From contig NZ_CP015098.1 in assembly GCF_001611795.1 (NCBI RefSeq), forward strand, positions 3,534,001 to 3,598,000: a stretch of 64,000 nt of DNA, in the 5' to 3' direction. The notes under the pieces were generated by a model. The model had not been told where the DNA came from. It did no database searches and was given only the letters and a program-made list of their open reading frames with translations. This document shows, piece after piece, positions 44,490-53,085 of this stretch. Position 1 is the first letter of the stretch; every line of letters starts with the position of its first letter. Both the position numbers and the translations under genes were made by a program. The DNA is from Streptomyces qaidamensis. Lineage in GTDB: Bacteria; Actinomycetota; Actinomycetes; Streptomycetales; Streptomycetaceae.

Positions 44490-46730
44490 GTGCCCCGCTT
44501 CAGCATCATCGTCCCCGTCTACAAGGTGCAGGGCTTCCTGCGCGAGTGTCTCGACTCGGTGCTCGGCCAGTCCTACGGCGACTTCGAGGTGATCGCCGTG
44601 GACGACCGCTCGCCCGACGGCAGCGGCGCCATCCTCGACGAGTACGCCGCCCGCGACGCCCGGGTACGGGTGCTGCACCTGCCCGAGAACGTCGGCCTCG
44701 GCCGGGCCCGCAACGCCGGTCTCGCGCGGGCCGCCGGCGACTACGTCCTGTTCCTGGACAGCGACGACCACTACACACCGGGCCTGCTGGCCGCCGTCGC
44801 CGCACGCCTCGCGGCGACCGACGACCCGGACATCCTGGTCTTCGACCATGTGCGCACCCACTGGTGGGGCCGCGGCGGACGCAGCGAGGCGGCGGACCTG
44901 CTGGCCGCGGCGGGCCTCGAGACGTTCGGCATCCGGCAGAGCCCGCAGTATCTGAACCTGTTCCTGGTCGCCTGGAACAAGGCCTACCGGCGCTCCTTCT
45001 TCCAGGAGCACGCGCTGGAGTACGCGCCGGGGCTGTACGAGGACGCGCCGGTCACCTACCGGTCGATGGTGCTGGCCGAGCGCATCGCCTGCCTGGACCG
45101 GATCGGCGTGGAGTACCGGCAACGCCGGCAGGGCGCGATCACCAAGACGCCCGGGCGCCGGCACTTCGAGATCTTCCCGCAGTACGAGGGCCTGTTCGCG
45201 TTCCTGGAGCAGCGCCCCGACCTGGACTGGGCGCGGCCGCTGCTGCTGGAGCGGGCGCTGGACCACATGCTGTTCGTGCTGGCCCGCGAGGACCGGGTGC
45301 GGCCCGCGGACCGGGGCGACTTCTACCGCGAGATCCGCTCCTTCCACCGCCGTCACCTCCCCGACGGCGGCTTCCCGCGGCCGGACGGCTGGCGCGGGGC
45401 CGAGATGCGGCTGCTCGCCTCGGCGCCCTACGCGACGTACGCGACCGCCCGTGGGCTGCGGGACCTGCGCGCGGCCGCCCTGGGCGGGCGGCGGCGGGTG
45501 GCGAGGAAGGCGTCGGAGAGCGCCCTGCGCGGCTGGTACACGGCCCAGTCGAAACGCCCGCTGGATCCGCATCTCGCCGTCTACTCGGCGACCCACCACC
45601 GGGGTGTGACCGGTGACCCGGCCGCGATCTACCAGAAGGCCCGCGAGATCGCCCCGCACATCCGGGGCGTGTGGGTGGTCCGGGAGGACGCGGTGGACGC
45701 GCTGCCGCCCGGCATCGACCATGTGACACCGGGCTCGCGGCGCTACCACGAGGTCATGGCGCGGGCCACGTTCTGGGTGAACAACGTCAACTGGCCCGGC
45801 ACCCTGGCCAAGCGTCCCGGCAGCGTGCACATCCACACCCACCAGGGCACCCCGCTCAAGTACATGGGCGCCGACCTGCTGACCAAGCCGGGCGCCCGGC
45901 ACGGCTTCGACGTGCCGCAGATGCTGCGCCGCGCCGACCGCTGGGACTACAGCCTGGTCGCGGGGCGGCACGCGGAACGGGCCTGGGAGCGGGCGTATCC
46001 GTGCCACTTCACCTCGCTGCGGACCGGCAGCCCGCGCAACGACGTGCTGGTCGGGGCGGGGCCCGAGCGGGGCCGGGCGGTGCGCGAGCGGCTCGGCGTC
46101 CCGGCCGACCACACGGTCGTGCTGTACGCGCCGACCCGCCGTGACTACCGGCGGGGCGGCCATGTCGACCGGCTCGACCCGGCCCGGTTCGCCGCGGACC
46201 TGGGCCCCGGGCACACACTGCTCGTCCGGCTGCACCCGTCGCTGGCAGCGGGTGTGGCGCGGGGTCTCGGTCTGGCCGACCTGCACCGGCGGGGCGTGCT
46301 GGTGGACGTCACCGACGAGCCGCACGTCGAGGACGTGATGCTCGCCTCCGACGCGCTGGTCACCGACTACTCGGCCCTGATGTTCGACTACGTCCTGCTG
46401 GACCGGCCGATCGTCGTCCACGCCGACGACTGGGGGGCGTTCGCGGCAAGCCGGGGGGCCTACGTCGACATCACGACCGACGCGCCGGGCCATGTGTCGC
46501 GCTCGTACCGGGAACTGGCCTGGCTGTTCGCGTCCGGCACCTGGCAGGACGCGGAGGCGGCGCGGCTGCGCTCCGGCTTCCGGGAACGGTACTGCGAGTT
46601 CGAGGACGGCCGGGCCGCCGAACGGGTCGTCCGGCTGCTGATGCCGGGCGAGCGGGGCGGGGCGCTGCTGCCCGCGGCGCGCCGGACCGAGGGGGCCCGC
46701 ACACGACCCGAGGCGCTGATCGAGAGATGA
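44490..46730 (+). CDS. GT2 glycosyltransferase - TagF-like fusion with altered TagF active site (third of three)
   Basis: 746 residues from a GTG. The GT2 domain is complete (FSIIVPVYKVQGFLRECLDSVLGQS; VDDRSPD; LFLDSDD). The TagF domain differs from its paralogues in its key motifs: HTHQGTPLK has Gln452 where the others have the catalytic His, VLYAPTRRDY has Arg for His, LLVRLHPSL replaces R-x-HYFYD, and VTDYSALMFDY has Ala for Ser. The fold is kept, so it may bind substrate or use another acceptor rather than polymerise. Its TGA overlaps the start of the next membrane protein as ATGA. Confidence 0.85.
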   Translation: MPRFSIIVPVYKVQGFLRECLDSVLGQSYGDFEVIAVDDRSPDGSGAILDEYAARDARVRVLHLPENVGLGRARNAGLARAAGDYVLFLDSDDHYTPGLLAAVAARLAATDDPDILVFDHVRTHWWGRGGRSEAADLLAAAGLETFGIRQSPQYLNLFLVAWNKAYRRSFFQEHALEYAPGLYEDAPVTYRSMVLAERIACLDRIGVEYRQRRQGAITKTPGRRHFEIFPQYEGLFAFLEQRPDLDWARPLLLERALDHMLFVLAREDRVRPADRGDFYREIRSFHRRHLPDGGFPRPDGWRGAEMRLLASAPYATYATARGLRDLRAAALGGRRRVARKASESALRGWYTAQSKRPLDPHLAVYSATHHRGVTGDPAAIYQKAREIAPHIRGVWVVREDAVDALPPGIDHVTPGSRRYHEVMARATFWVNNVNWPGTLAKRPGSVHIHTHQGTPLKYMGADLLTKPGARHGFDVPQMLRRADRWDYSLVAGRHAERAWERAYPCHFTSLRTGSPRNDVLVGAGPERGRAVRERLGVPADHTVVLYAPTRRDYRRGGHVDRLDPARFAADLGPGHTLLVRLHPSLAAGVARGLGLADLHRRGVLVDVTDEPHVEDVMLASDALVTDYSALMFDYVLLDRPIVVHADDWGAFAASRGAYVDITTDAPGHVSRSYRELAWLFASGTWQDAEAARLRSGFRERYCEFEDGRAAERVVRLLMPGERGGALLPAARRTEGARTRPEALIER

Positions 46731-48565
46731 GAACCCCCGCGACTCCCGAGGCCGTCCCCTCCCTGCCCGGCCAGCGGGCTGCCTCGGCCCGGCCGCCGGC
46801 CGCCGTCGAGGGGCTGCGGCCGGTGCACGGATGGCATGCCGCCCTGGTCGCCGTGCCCACCGCGGCCCTGTTCGTGCTGGGCTACCGGCGCCGCTGGATC
46901 TGCGACGACGGGCTCATCTACCTGCGCCCGGTCCGGCAGATCCTGGCGGGCAACGGGCCCGTGTTCAACGTCGGTGAGCGGGCGGAGAGTTCGACGGGCA
47001 CCCTCTGGCAGTGGCTGCTCGCCCTCGCCACCTGGGTCACCGGCGAGGACCCGGCGTTCCTCGCGGTCGGTCTCGGTCTGGTCCTGAGCACCGCCGGGTT
47101 CGCGTTCGCCCTGCTCGCCACGTGCCGGCTGCACCGGGGGGCGGGGCTGCTGCTCCCGGCCGGTGTGCTCGTACTGCTGGCCGTGCCGCCGTTCTGGTCG
47201 TACATGACCTCGGGTCTGGAGAGCGGTCTGGGCACCTTCTGGACCGGCCTGTCGTGGTGGCTGCTGACGCGGACCCGGCGCGGGCAGGAGGCCCGGCCGA
47301 CGTGCACGGCCGCCTTCGTGTTCGGGCTGGGTCCGCTGGTCCGGCCCGATCTGGCGGTGGTCACGGCGTGCTTCCTGGCCGCGCAGTGGTGGGTGCTGCG
47401 TCCTTCCCGGCGGGGCACGGCGGCGATGCTGGCCTCGGCGGGGGCGGTGCCGCTGGCGTACGAGGTGTTCCGGGCGGGGTATTACGGGGTCCTGGTGCCG
47501 CTGCCCGCGATCGCCAAGGAGGCGAGCGCCAGCGACTGGAGCCGGGGCGCCGGGTACGTGCAGGAGACGCTCGGGCCGTACTGGCTGTGGCCGGTCGTCC
47601 CGGTGCTCGGGGCGCTGGCCGTCCTGCTGGTGCGGCGCGCCCGCCGGGAGCAGCGGGACCGCGCCCCGGGGCGGGCCTCGCTCGCGGTGCTGCTGGCGCC
47701 GTTCGCGGCGGGTCTGCTGCTCGCCGGGTACGTCGTCCGCGTCGGCGGTGACTACATGCACGCCCGCATGATCCTGCCCGCCCTCTTCCTGCTGCTCCTG
47801 CCGGTACTGGTCGTACCCGCGACCAGGGTCACGGGTGTCGCGAGCGCGTTGCTGGTGGTGTGGCTGTGCGCGGCGGTCAGTCCGCTGCGGGCCCCGTTCG
47901 ACGTGCGCAGCACGCCCGGCTCGTTCAACGTGCGCAGCTCCGATGTGGAGGGCCTCGGTGACCACAACCCGGTGCGCACCGCCACCTGGGTGGACAACTG
48001 GCCCGCCCTGCCGGAGGGGCGCGCCATGCTGGCCCGGGCCGAGCGGGCGCCCGTGCCGACGCTGCTCTACTTCGACGCCGAGCGGCGGCTGCACGCGACG
48101 CCGATGCGCGCGGACTCGCCGTACCAGGTGGTGATCGTGGGACGTCATCTCGGCGTGACGGGGGCGGCGGCGCCGCTGGACGCCTACGTCAACGACGCCT
48201 GGGGGCTGGCCAGCCCGATCGGCGCGCACCTGGCGCTGGAGCGGTGGAGCTGGCCCGGGCACGAGAAGTTCCTGCGCAACCACTGGGTCTTCGCCGAGTG
48301 GGCGGCTAAGCATCCGCCGCAGCGTGACCTGCTGCGGGCCGGGGCGCCGCGGGAGGCGGTCGAGGCGGCCCGGGCCGCGCTGGGCTGCGGTGATCTCGCC
48401 GAGCTGAGGGAGTCGGTGCGCGCACCGCTCACCGCCGAGCGGTTCTGGCGGAACCTCACCGGAGCGGTCGAGCGGACGCGGTTCCGCTTCGCGCGCTGGC
48501 CGGCGGCGGCACAGCAGGCGCTGTGCGACCGACCGGCAGGTGGGCGCAGCGGCCTCACCCGATGA
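46727..48565 (+). CDS. multi-pass GT-C glycosyltransferase-like membrane protein (AftB/ZomB-like)
   Basis: 612 residues with about nine membrane segments between ~35 and 395, followed by a ~200-residue soluble tail. After the first segment comes WICDDGLIYLRPVRQILAGNGPVFNVGERAESSTGTLWQWLLAL. The DD in the first extracytoplasmic loop plus the GPVFN-GER pattern is typical of ZomB and the mycobacterial arabinofuranosyltransferase AftB. Those use polyprenyl-phosphate sugars on the outer membrane face. Coupled by overlap to the GT2-TagF genes, it probably adds a side-chain or capping sugar to the same polymer. The sugar is unknown. Confidence 0.75.
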   Translation: MRTPATPEAVPSLPGQRAASARPPAAVEGLRPVHGWHAALVAVPTAALFVLGYRRRWICDDGLIYLRPVRQILAGNGPVFNVGERAESSTGTLWQWLLALATWVTGEDPAFLAVGLGLVLSTAGFAFALLATCRLHRGAGLLLPAGVLVLLAVPPFWSYMTSGLESGLGTFWTGLSWWLLTRTRRGQEARPTCTAAFVFGLGPLVRPDLAVVTACFLAAQWWVLRPSRRGTAAMLASAGAVPLAYEVFRAGYYGVLVPLPAIAKEASASDWSRGAGYVQETLGPYWLWPVVPVLGALAVLLVRRARREQRDRAPGRASLAVLLAPFAAGLLLAGYVVRVGGDYMHARMILPALFLLLLPVLVVPATRVTGVASALLVVWLCAAVSPLRAPFDVRSTPGSFNVRSSDVEGLGDHNPVRTATWVDNWPALPEGRAMLARAERAPVPTLLYFDAERRLHATPMRADSPYQVVIVGRHLGVTGAAAPLDAYVNDAWGLASPIGAHLALERWSWPGHEKFLRNHWVFAEWAAKHPPQRDLLRAGAPREAVEAARAALGCGDLAELRESVRAPLTAERFWRNLTGAVERTRFRFARWPAAAQQALCDRPAGGRSGLTR

Positions 48566-48636
48566 AGTGATCCGGGGTCAGGGCATGCGTAGGGCGGGAA
48601 CATTCGGCGCATGCCCCAGATCCCTTCCACCCTCCT

Positions 48637-50206
48637 GTGAGCGCCCCGGTCCTGGTCCGGCGGGCCGTGCGCGGCGCGACGGCGCTGCGCGGCGGCCGTG
48701 CCGGGAGGCTCACTCCGTACCAGTTCTACGGCGCCCTGTTCTGGCTGGTGATGACGCTGGCGTACTGGCGGATCCCGCTGTGCTGTGACGCCGGACAGCA
48801 CGCGGCGGTCGTCGAGCGCCTCAAGGCCGACCTGCTCCACCCGGCCCACACCATGGCGGACCTGCCGGGCGCGGGCAGCCCGTACTACGGCCCGTACGCC
48901 GTCGCCCAAGGCCTGGTGGCGCGGCTGACGGGGCTGTCGGGCTGGGAGGTCGTGAAGCTCGCCGGACCGGTGCATCTGCTGGTGCTGCTGACGGGGCTCG
49001 GCCGGTTCGTCCGGAGCGTCACCGCCCGCCCGTGGGCGCCGGTGTGGGCCCTGCTGTTCATGACGCTGCTGTGGGGCACCGCGCGGATCCTGTGGAGCGG
49101 CTATCTCGGGCTGATGTCGATGACGACGAACCTGGGCTACCCGTCCGCGCTCGCCATCGGGCTGACGTTCTGGGCGTGGGCCTGGACGGGCACCCGTGCG
49201 CGGGACGACGCCCCCGCCGTGCGGTTCGTCGGTCCGAGCGGGCTCGGCGGCTGGTGGGGGTATGCCGGGATCGGCGCCCTGTACGCGCTGATCCTGCTCA
49301 CCCATCCCGTCACGGCGGCCTCGGCGCTCACCGGGGCGGTGGCGGTCGTGGCCTCCCGGCAGCGCGGCTGGCGCCGGCCGGTCGCGGCACGCTGGGCGCT
49401 GTGCGGGGCGGTCTGCGCGGCGGTCGCGGTGGCGTGGCCGTACTACGACGTCCTGACGCTGGTGGGCGACACCGGCATGGACGCGATGCACCAGCAGCTG
49501 TACGAGAGGATGCTCGCCAACTCCTGGCTGGCGCTGCTCGGGCTGCCCGCGCTGTGGCTGCGGGCGCGCCGGTCGGTGCGTGATCCGCTGGTGCTGATGT
49601 TCCTGCTGGAGTGCCTGCTGGTGGCGTACGGCTGGGTGAGCGGGCACTACACGTACGCCCGGGCGCTGTGGGCCGTGCTGGTGCCGCTGCAGTTCGCCCT
49701 GGCGGTGGAGCTGGCGGCGCCCCGGCCCTGGCGGCGGGCCCGGCGGGTGCTGGGCGGGGCGGCGGTGGCCGGGGTGTGCGCCGGGTTCGTCACCGTGCAC
49801 GCCGGGGCGGTCGTGCCGCGGTCGGCCGACCCGGTGGGGTTCACGCAGCCGACGCGCTGGCCGTCCTACGACTGGGCCGCGCGGCACATCGGGCCCGGCG
49901 AGGTGGTGATCACCGACGGGTACTTCGCCAGTCACGCCATCGCCGGGTACGGCCCGAACCTCGCCGCGCCCATCTGGCCCGACCCCGCCCTGGACGAGCG
50001 GGAGCGCAAACGCCGGGCGGCCGACGTCCGCGCCTATCTCGCCCCCGGCTCGACCCGCGCCGAGCGGTCCGCCGTCGTCCGCCGCTACCACGTGCGCTGG
50101 CTGCTGCTGACACGCTGGCACCCGGTGCCCGAGGAGGCCGTGGTGGTGGCGTGGAGCAGACGGACGGGGGAGGTGCTGGCGCGGGTCGGGGGTGGCGTGC
50201 GAACGG

Positions 50207-50217
<11 letters not shown>
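48637..50217 (+). CDS. multi-pass membrane protein, putative GT-C glycosyltransferase
   Basis: 526 residues from a GTG at 48637, preceded by CCTCCT-rich sequence but no clear GGAGG. About ten membrane segments (FWLVMTLAYWRIP, WALLFMTLLWG, GYAGIGALYALILLTHPVTA and others). A soluble extracytoplasmic domain from ~400 carries DWAARHIGPGEVVITDGYFASHAIAGYGPN, similar to the C-terminal domains of lipid-sugar-dependent transferases. The acidic loop typical of GT-C is not certain here. It lies 72 bases after the AftB-like gene, and its last 11 bases overlap the end of the convergent ohrA. Role in the same polymer is inferred from position. Confidence 0.65.
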
Positions 50218-50620
<403 letters not shown>

Positions 50621-50689
50621 GGAAAAACCTTCCCTCTCACGTCAACGTTCGGCGGCCCGCTTACGGGCCGCCTGACATCCAGAATTAGA

Positions 50690-50710
50690 GCACACAACTA
50701 AGTTGTGCGC
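50690..50710. promoter_or_regulatory. OhrR operator between ohrA and ohrR
   Basis: Inverted repeat GCACACAACT-A-AGTTGTGCGC with one mismatch per arm, in the AT-rich gap between the two starts. Such a site is where OhrR represses both genes. Confidence 0.8.
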
Positions 50711-50743
50711 AATTAAATGGCGAGCACGCGCTACCCTGGAGGC

Positions 50744-51232
50744 ATGAACACGCCCGACGACGACTGGCTCCGCCTGGACCAGCAGATCTGTTTCTCCCTG
50801 CACGCGGCCTCCCGCGCCTTCAACGGGGTCTACCGCGGGATCCTCAAGGACCTCGGGCTCACCTACCCGCAGTACCTGGTGATGCTGGTGCTCTGGGAGC
50901 ACGACGAGCTGCCCGTGAAGAAGCTCGGCGAGCACCTGCGTCTCGACTCCGGCACACTGTCGCCGCTGCTCAAGCGGCTGGAGGCGGCCGGTCTGGTACG
51001 CCGGGAGCGCAGCGCCCGCGACGAGCGGTCGGTGGAGGTGCGGCTGACCGAGGAGGGCGTCGCGCTGCGCGGGCGGGCGCTTCAGGTGCCGCGCCGGATC
51101 GCGTCCTCGACCGGCTTCGGTCCCGAGGAGATCCGCGCCCTGCGCGCCCGCCTCGACGACCTCACCACCGCGCTGGACGCGGCCGCGCTCGCGGAGCCGC
51201 GGGGCGGCTCGTCCGCCGACGAGCGGCCGTAA
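50744..51232 (+). CDS. ohrR: MarR-family organic-peroxide sensor OhrR
   Basis: 162 residues from the ATG at 50744; GGAGG lies only one base before it, so an in-frame ATG at 50717 remains possible. The reactive cysteine is Cys16 in [16 protein letters not shown], matching the sensing Cys of Bacillus OhrR. The winged helix reads [50 protein letters not shown]. Oxidation of Cys16 releases it from the operator at 50690-50710 and derepresses ohrA. Its last 71 bases overlap the 3' end of the convergent GT39-like gene. Confidence 0.93.
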   Translation: MNTPDDDWLRLDQQICFSLHAASRAFNGVYRGILKDLGLTYPQYLVMLVLWEHDELPVKKLGEHLRLDSGTLSPLLKRLEAAGLVRRERSARDERSVEVRLTEEGVALRGRALQVPRRIASSTGFGPEEIRALRARLDDLTTALDAAALAEPRGGSSADERP

Positions 51233-52994
51233 CCGCACCGGGCGCTACGCCGTCGGCGGAGACGGGGCGCCGGAGACGGGGCGAAGGCGCCGGAGACGGG
51301 GGGGAAGCGCCGGGGACAGGGGGAAGCGCCGGGAGCGCGCCGCGAGCAGGGGCGCGAGGGATCGCGCCGCGCTGGGCGGCACCCGAGCCCGGGAGGGCGA
51401 GAGCCGGAGCGCCTGCCGACACACCGGGCCAACGACCCCCGGACGGTTCGCCCGGCGACTCACCGCCGGGCGGGCGCCGGACGTAGAGGCGCAGGAGCAC
51501 GTCGTCACGGACGTGTCCCTCGTGGACGTGCTCCTCACGGACGGTGAACTCCGAGGCCAGGACGGCGAGCTTGGTGCGCTCGACCGGGTCGGGCGGGCTC
51601 CGGCGCGGGTCCAGGGCGGAGCGCGCGGCGACGACCCAGACACGGTCCACCGAGGCGAGCCGCCGCACCAGCTCCCCGGGGGCCGCCTCCCGTCCCCACA
51701 GCGTTCCGGAGCGGGGCGCGGACTCCCGCAGCGCGATGTCCCGCACCCGCCGGAACCCCTTCGGGTAGGCCAGCGCGGCGAGCCTGCCGACGGACGGCAG
51801 GAACAGCACCGGGTCACCGGGGCGCATCCGGCTGACGGCGAGCGCGGAGACCTCGGCGAGGTTGTCCGGGCGGTGGGCGGCGGACCGGTCCTGGCGGTGC
51901 ACGGGGAGCTGGCTCAGGAAGGCGACGGTGAGGGCGAGGACGCCTGCCATGCCCACGACGGCCCGCACCCGGCGGCCCCCGGCCCGCATCCGCCGCCCCT
52001 CGAACCGCACCCGCCCCAGCGCTCCGGCCACCCGCCCGGCCCCGGCCGCGACCAGCAGGGACGCGCCCGCCAGCGCGTAGAGCACGTACCGGTCGTGGTA
52101 GAGCGGCCGGACCTGCGACACGGTCATCAGGATCCCCGGCGGCACGAGCAGCAGCGGAAGCGCGACCGCGGCCGTGCGCCGCTCGCGCAGTCCCACGGCC
52201 ATCAGCAGCAGCGTCCCCCAGAACACCGGCCCGGCCGGGCCGGGAGAGAAGTTCCGGCCCAGCCTCCCGACCCGGTCCCACCCCGGCGGCACCAGCCACG
52301 CCACCTGCCCGGACTGCCCCTGCGACACCCACACCAGCGGCAGCAGGAGCAGCGCCACCGCCCCCGCCGCCCGCCCCCAGCCGGACCACACCTTCCTCGG
52401 CACCCGCAGCAGGGCAAGCGTCAGCGCGTGCGCGCCCAGCACCGGCACCGCCAGCTCGTGCAGCACACAGGTCAGGGCGACGACCGTCCCGTACGGCCAC
52501 CAGGCCCGGGCGCCCCCTGCGTCCACGGCCCTCACCAGCAGCAGCGTCGCCCCCGCCACGCCTGCCGCGACGAGCGCGTACGACCGGCCCTCCTGGGCGT
52601 AGTGGCCGGTCATCGGCGTGATCGCGTACAGGATCCCGGCCCACAGGCCGACCCGGGGCCCGGCCAGCCGGACGCCGAGGGCGGCGACCAGGCCGGCGGT
52701 CGCCGTCGCCGCGCACACCGACGGCAGGCGCAGCACGACCTCGCCGGGGTGGACGGTGAGGACGGCGTGCATGAACAGGTAGTAGAGGCCGTGGACGGCG
52801 TCGACGTCGTGCAGCAGCCGCCAGATCTGCGGGACCGTGCGCTGCGCGACCTGGAAGGTGACACTCTCGTCGCCCCACATGCCGCCGCGGTCCAGGCCCC
52901 ACAGCCCGGTCGCGAGCATCACCGCCATGGGCACCGCCACGGGCACCGGCCCCGCGCCGGACCGGCCGCTCCCCCTCGACTGTCCGCTCTTCAC
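51162..52994 (-). CDS. GT39-like (ArnT/PMT type) membrane glycosyltransferase with an unusual C-terminal tail
   Basis: 610 residues from a GTG at 52994. The first loop has MWGDESVTFQVAQRTVPQIWRLL, and the GDE acid residues and the later HGLYYLFMH and AQEGRSYAL match family-39 transferases that use polyprenyl-phosphate mannose or arabinose. About eleven membrane segments fill residues 18-375. A natural end would be near LLRLYVRRP (~residue 505). The last ~105 residues are Pro/Ala/Gly-rich low complexity encoded partly by tandem DNA repeats (51256-51332), and they run antisense into ohrR. The stop codon may have been lost. Acceptor unknown. Confidence 0.7.
   Translation of the reverse strand: MKSGQSRGSGRSGAGPVPVAVPMAVMLATGLWGLDRGGMWGDESVTFQVAQRTVPQIWRLLHDVDAVHGLYYLFMHAVLTVHPGEVVLRLPSVCAATATAGLVAALGVRLAGPRVGLWAGILYAITPMTGHYAQEGRSYALVAAGVAGATLLLVRAVDAGGARAWWPYGTVVALTCVLHELAVPVLGAHALTLALLRVPRKVWSGWGRAAGAVALLLLPLVWVSQGQSGQVAWLVPPGWDRVGRLGRNFSPGPAGPVFWGTLLLMAVGLRERRTAAVALPLLLVPPGILMTVSQVRPLYHDRYVLYALAGASLLVAAGAGRVAGALGRVRFEGRRMRAGGRRVRAVVGMAGVLALTVAFLSQLPVHRQDRSAAHRPDNLAEVSALAVSRMRPGDPVLFLPSVGRLAALAYPKGFRRVRDIALRESAPRSGTLWGREAAPGELVRRLASVDRVWVVAARSALDPRRSPPDPVERTKLAVLASEFTVREEHVHEGHVRDDVLLRLYVRRPPGGESPGEPSGGRWPGVSAGAPALALPGSGAAQRGAIPRAPARGALPALPPVPGASPPSPAPSPRLRRPVSADGVAPGAVTAARRRTSRPAAPRARPRPARW
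51256..51332 (-). repeat. tandem repeats in the tail of the GT39-like gene
   Basis: About four copies of a 20-bp unit (GCGCCGGAGACGGGGCGAAG and variants). Confidence 0.75.
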
Positions 52995-53085
52995 GGCCCG
53001 ATTCTGTGCTGAATCAGGGAGTTCGGGGCGGTTTGATGGTGTGTTATCACTTTCATGTCATTCGCCCGGCTTACCATCCGCCGTG

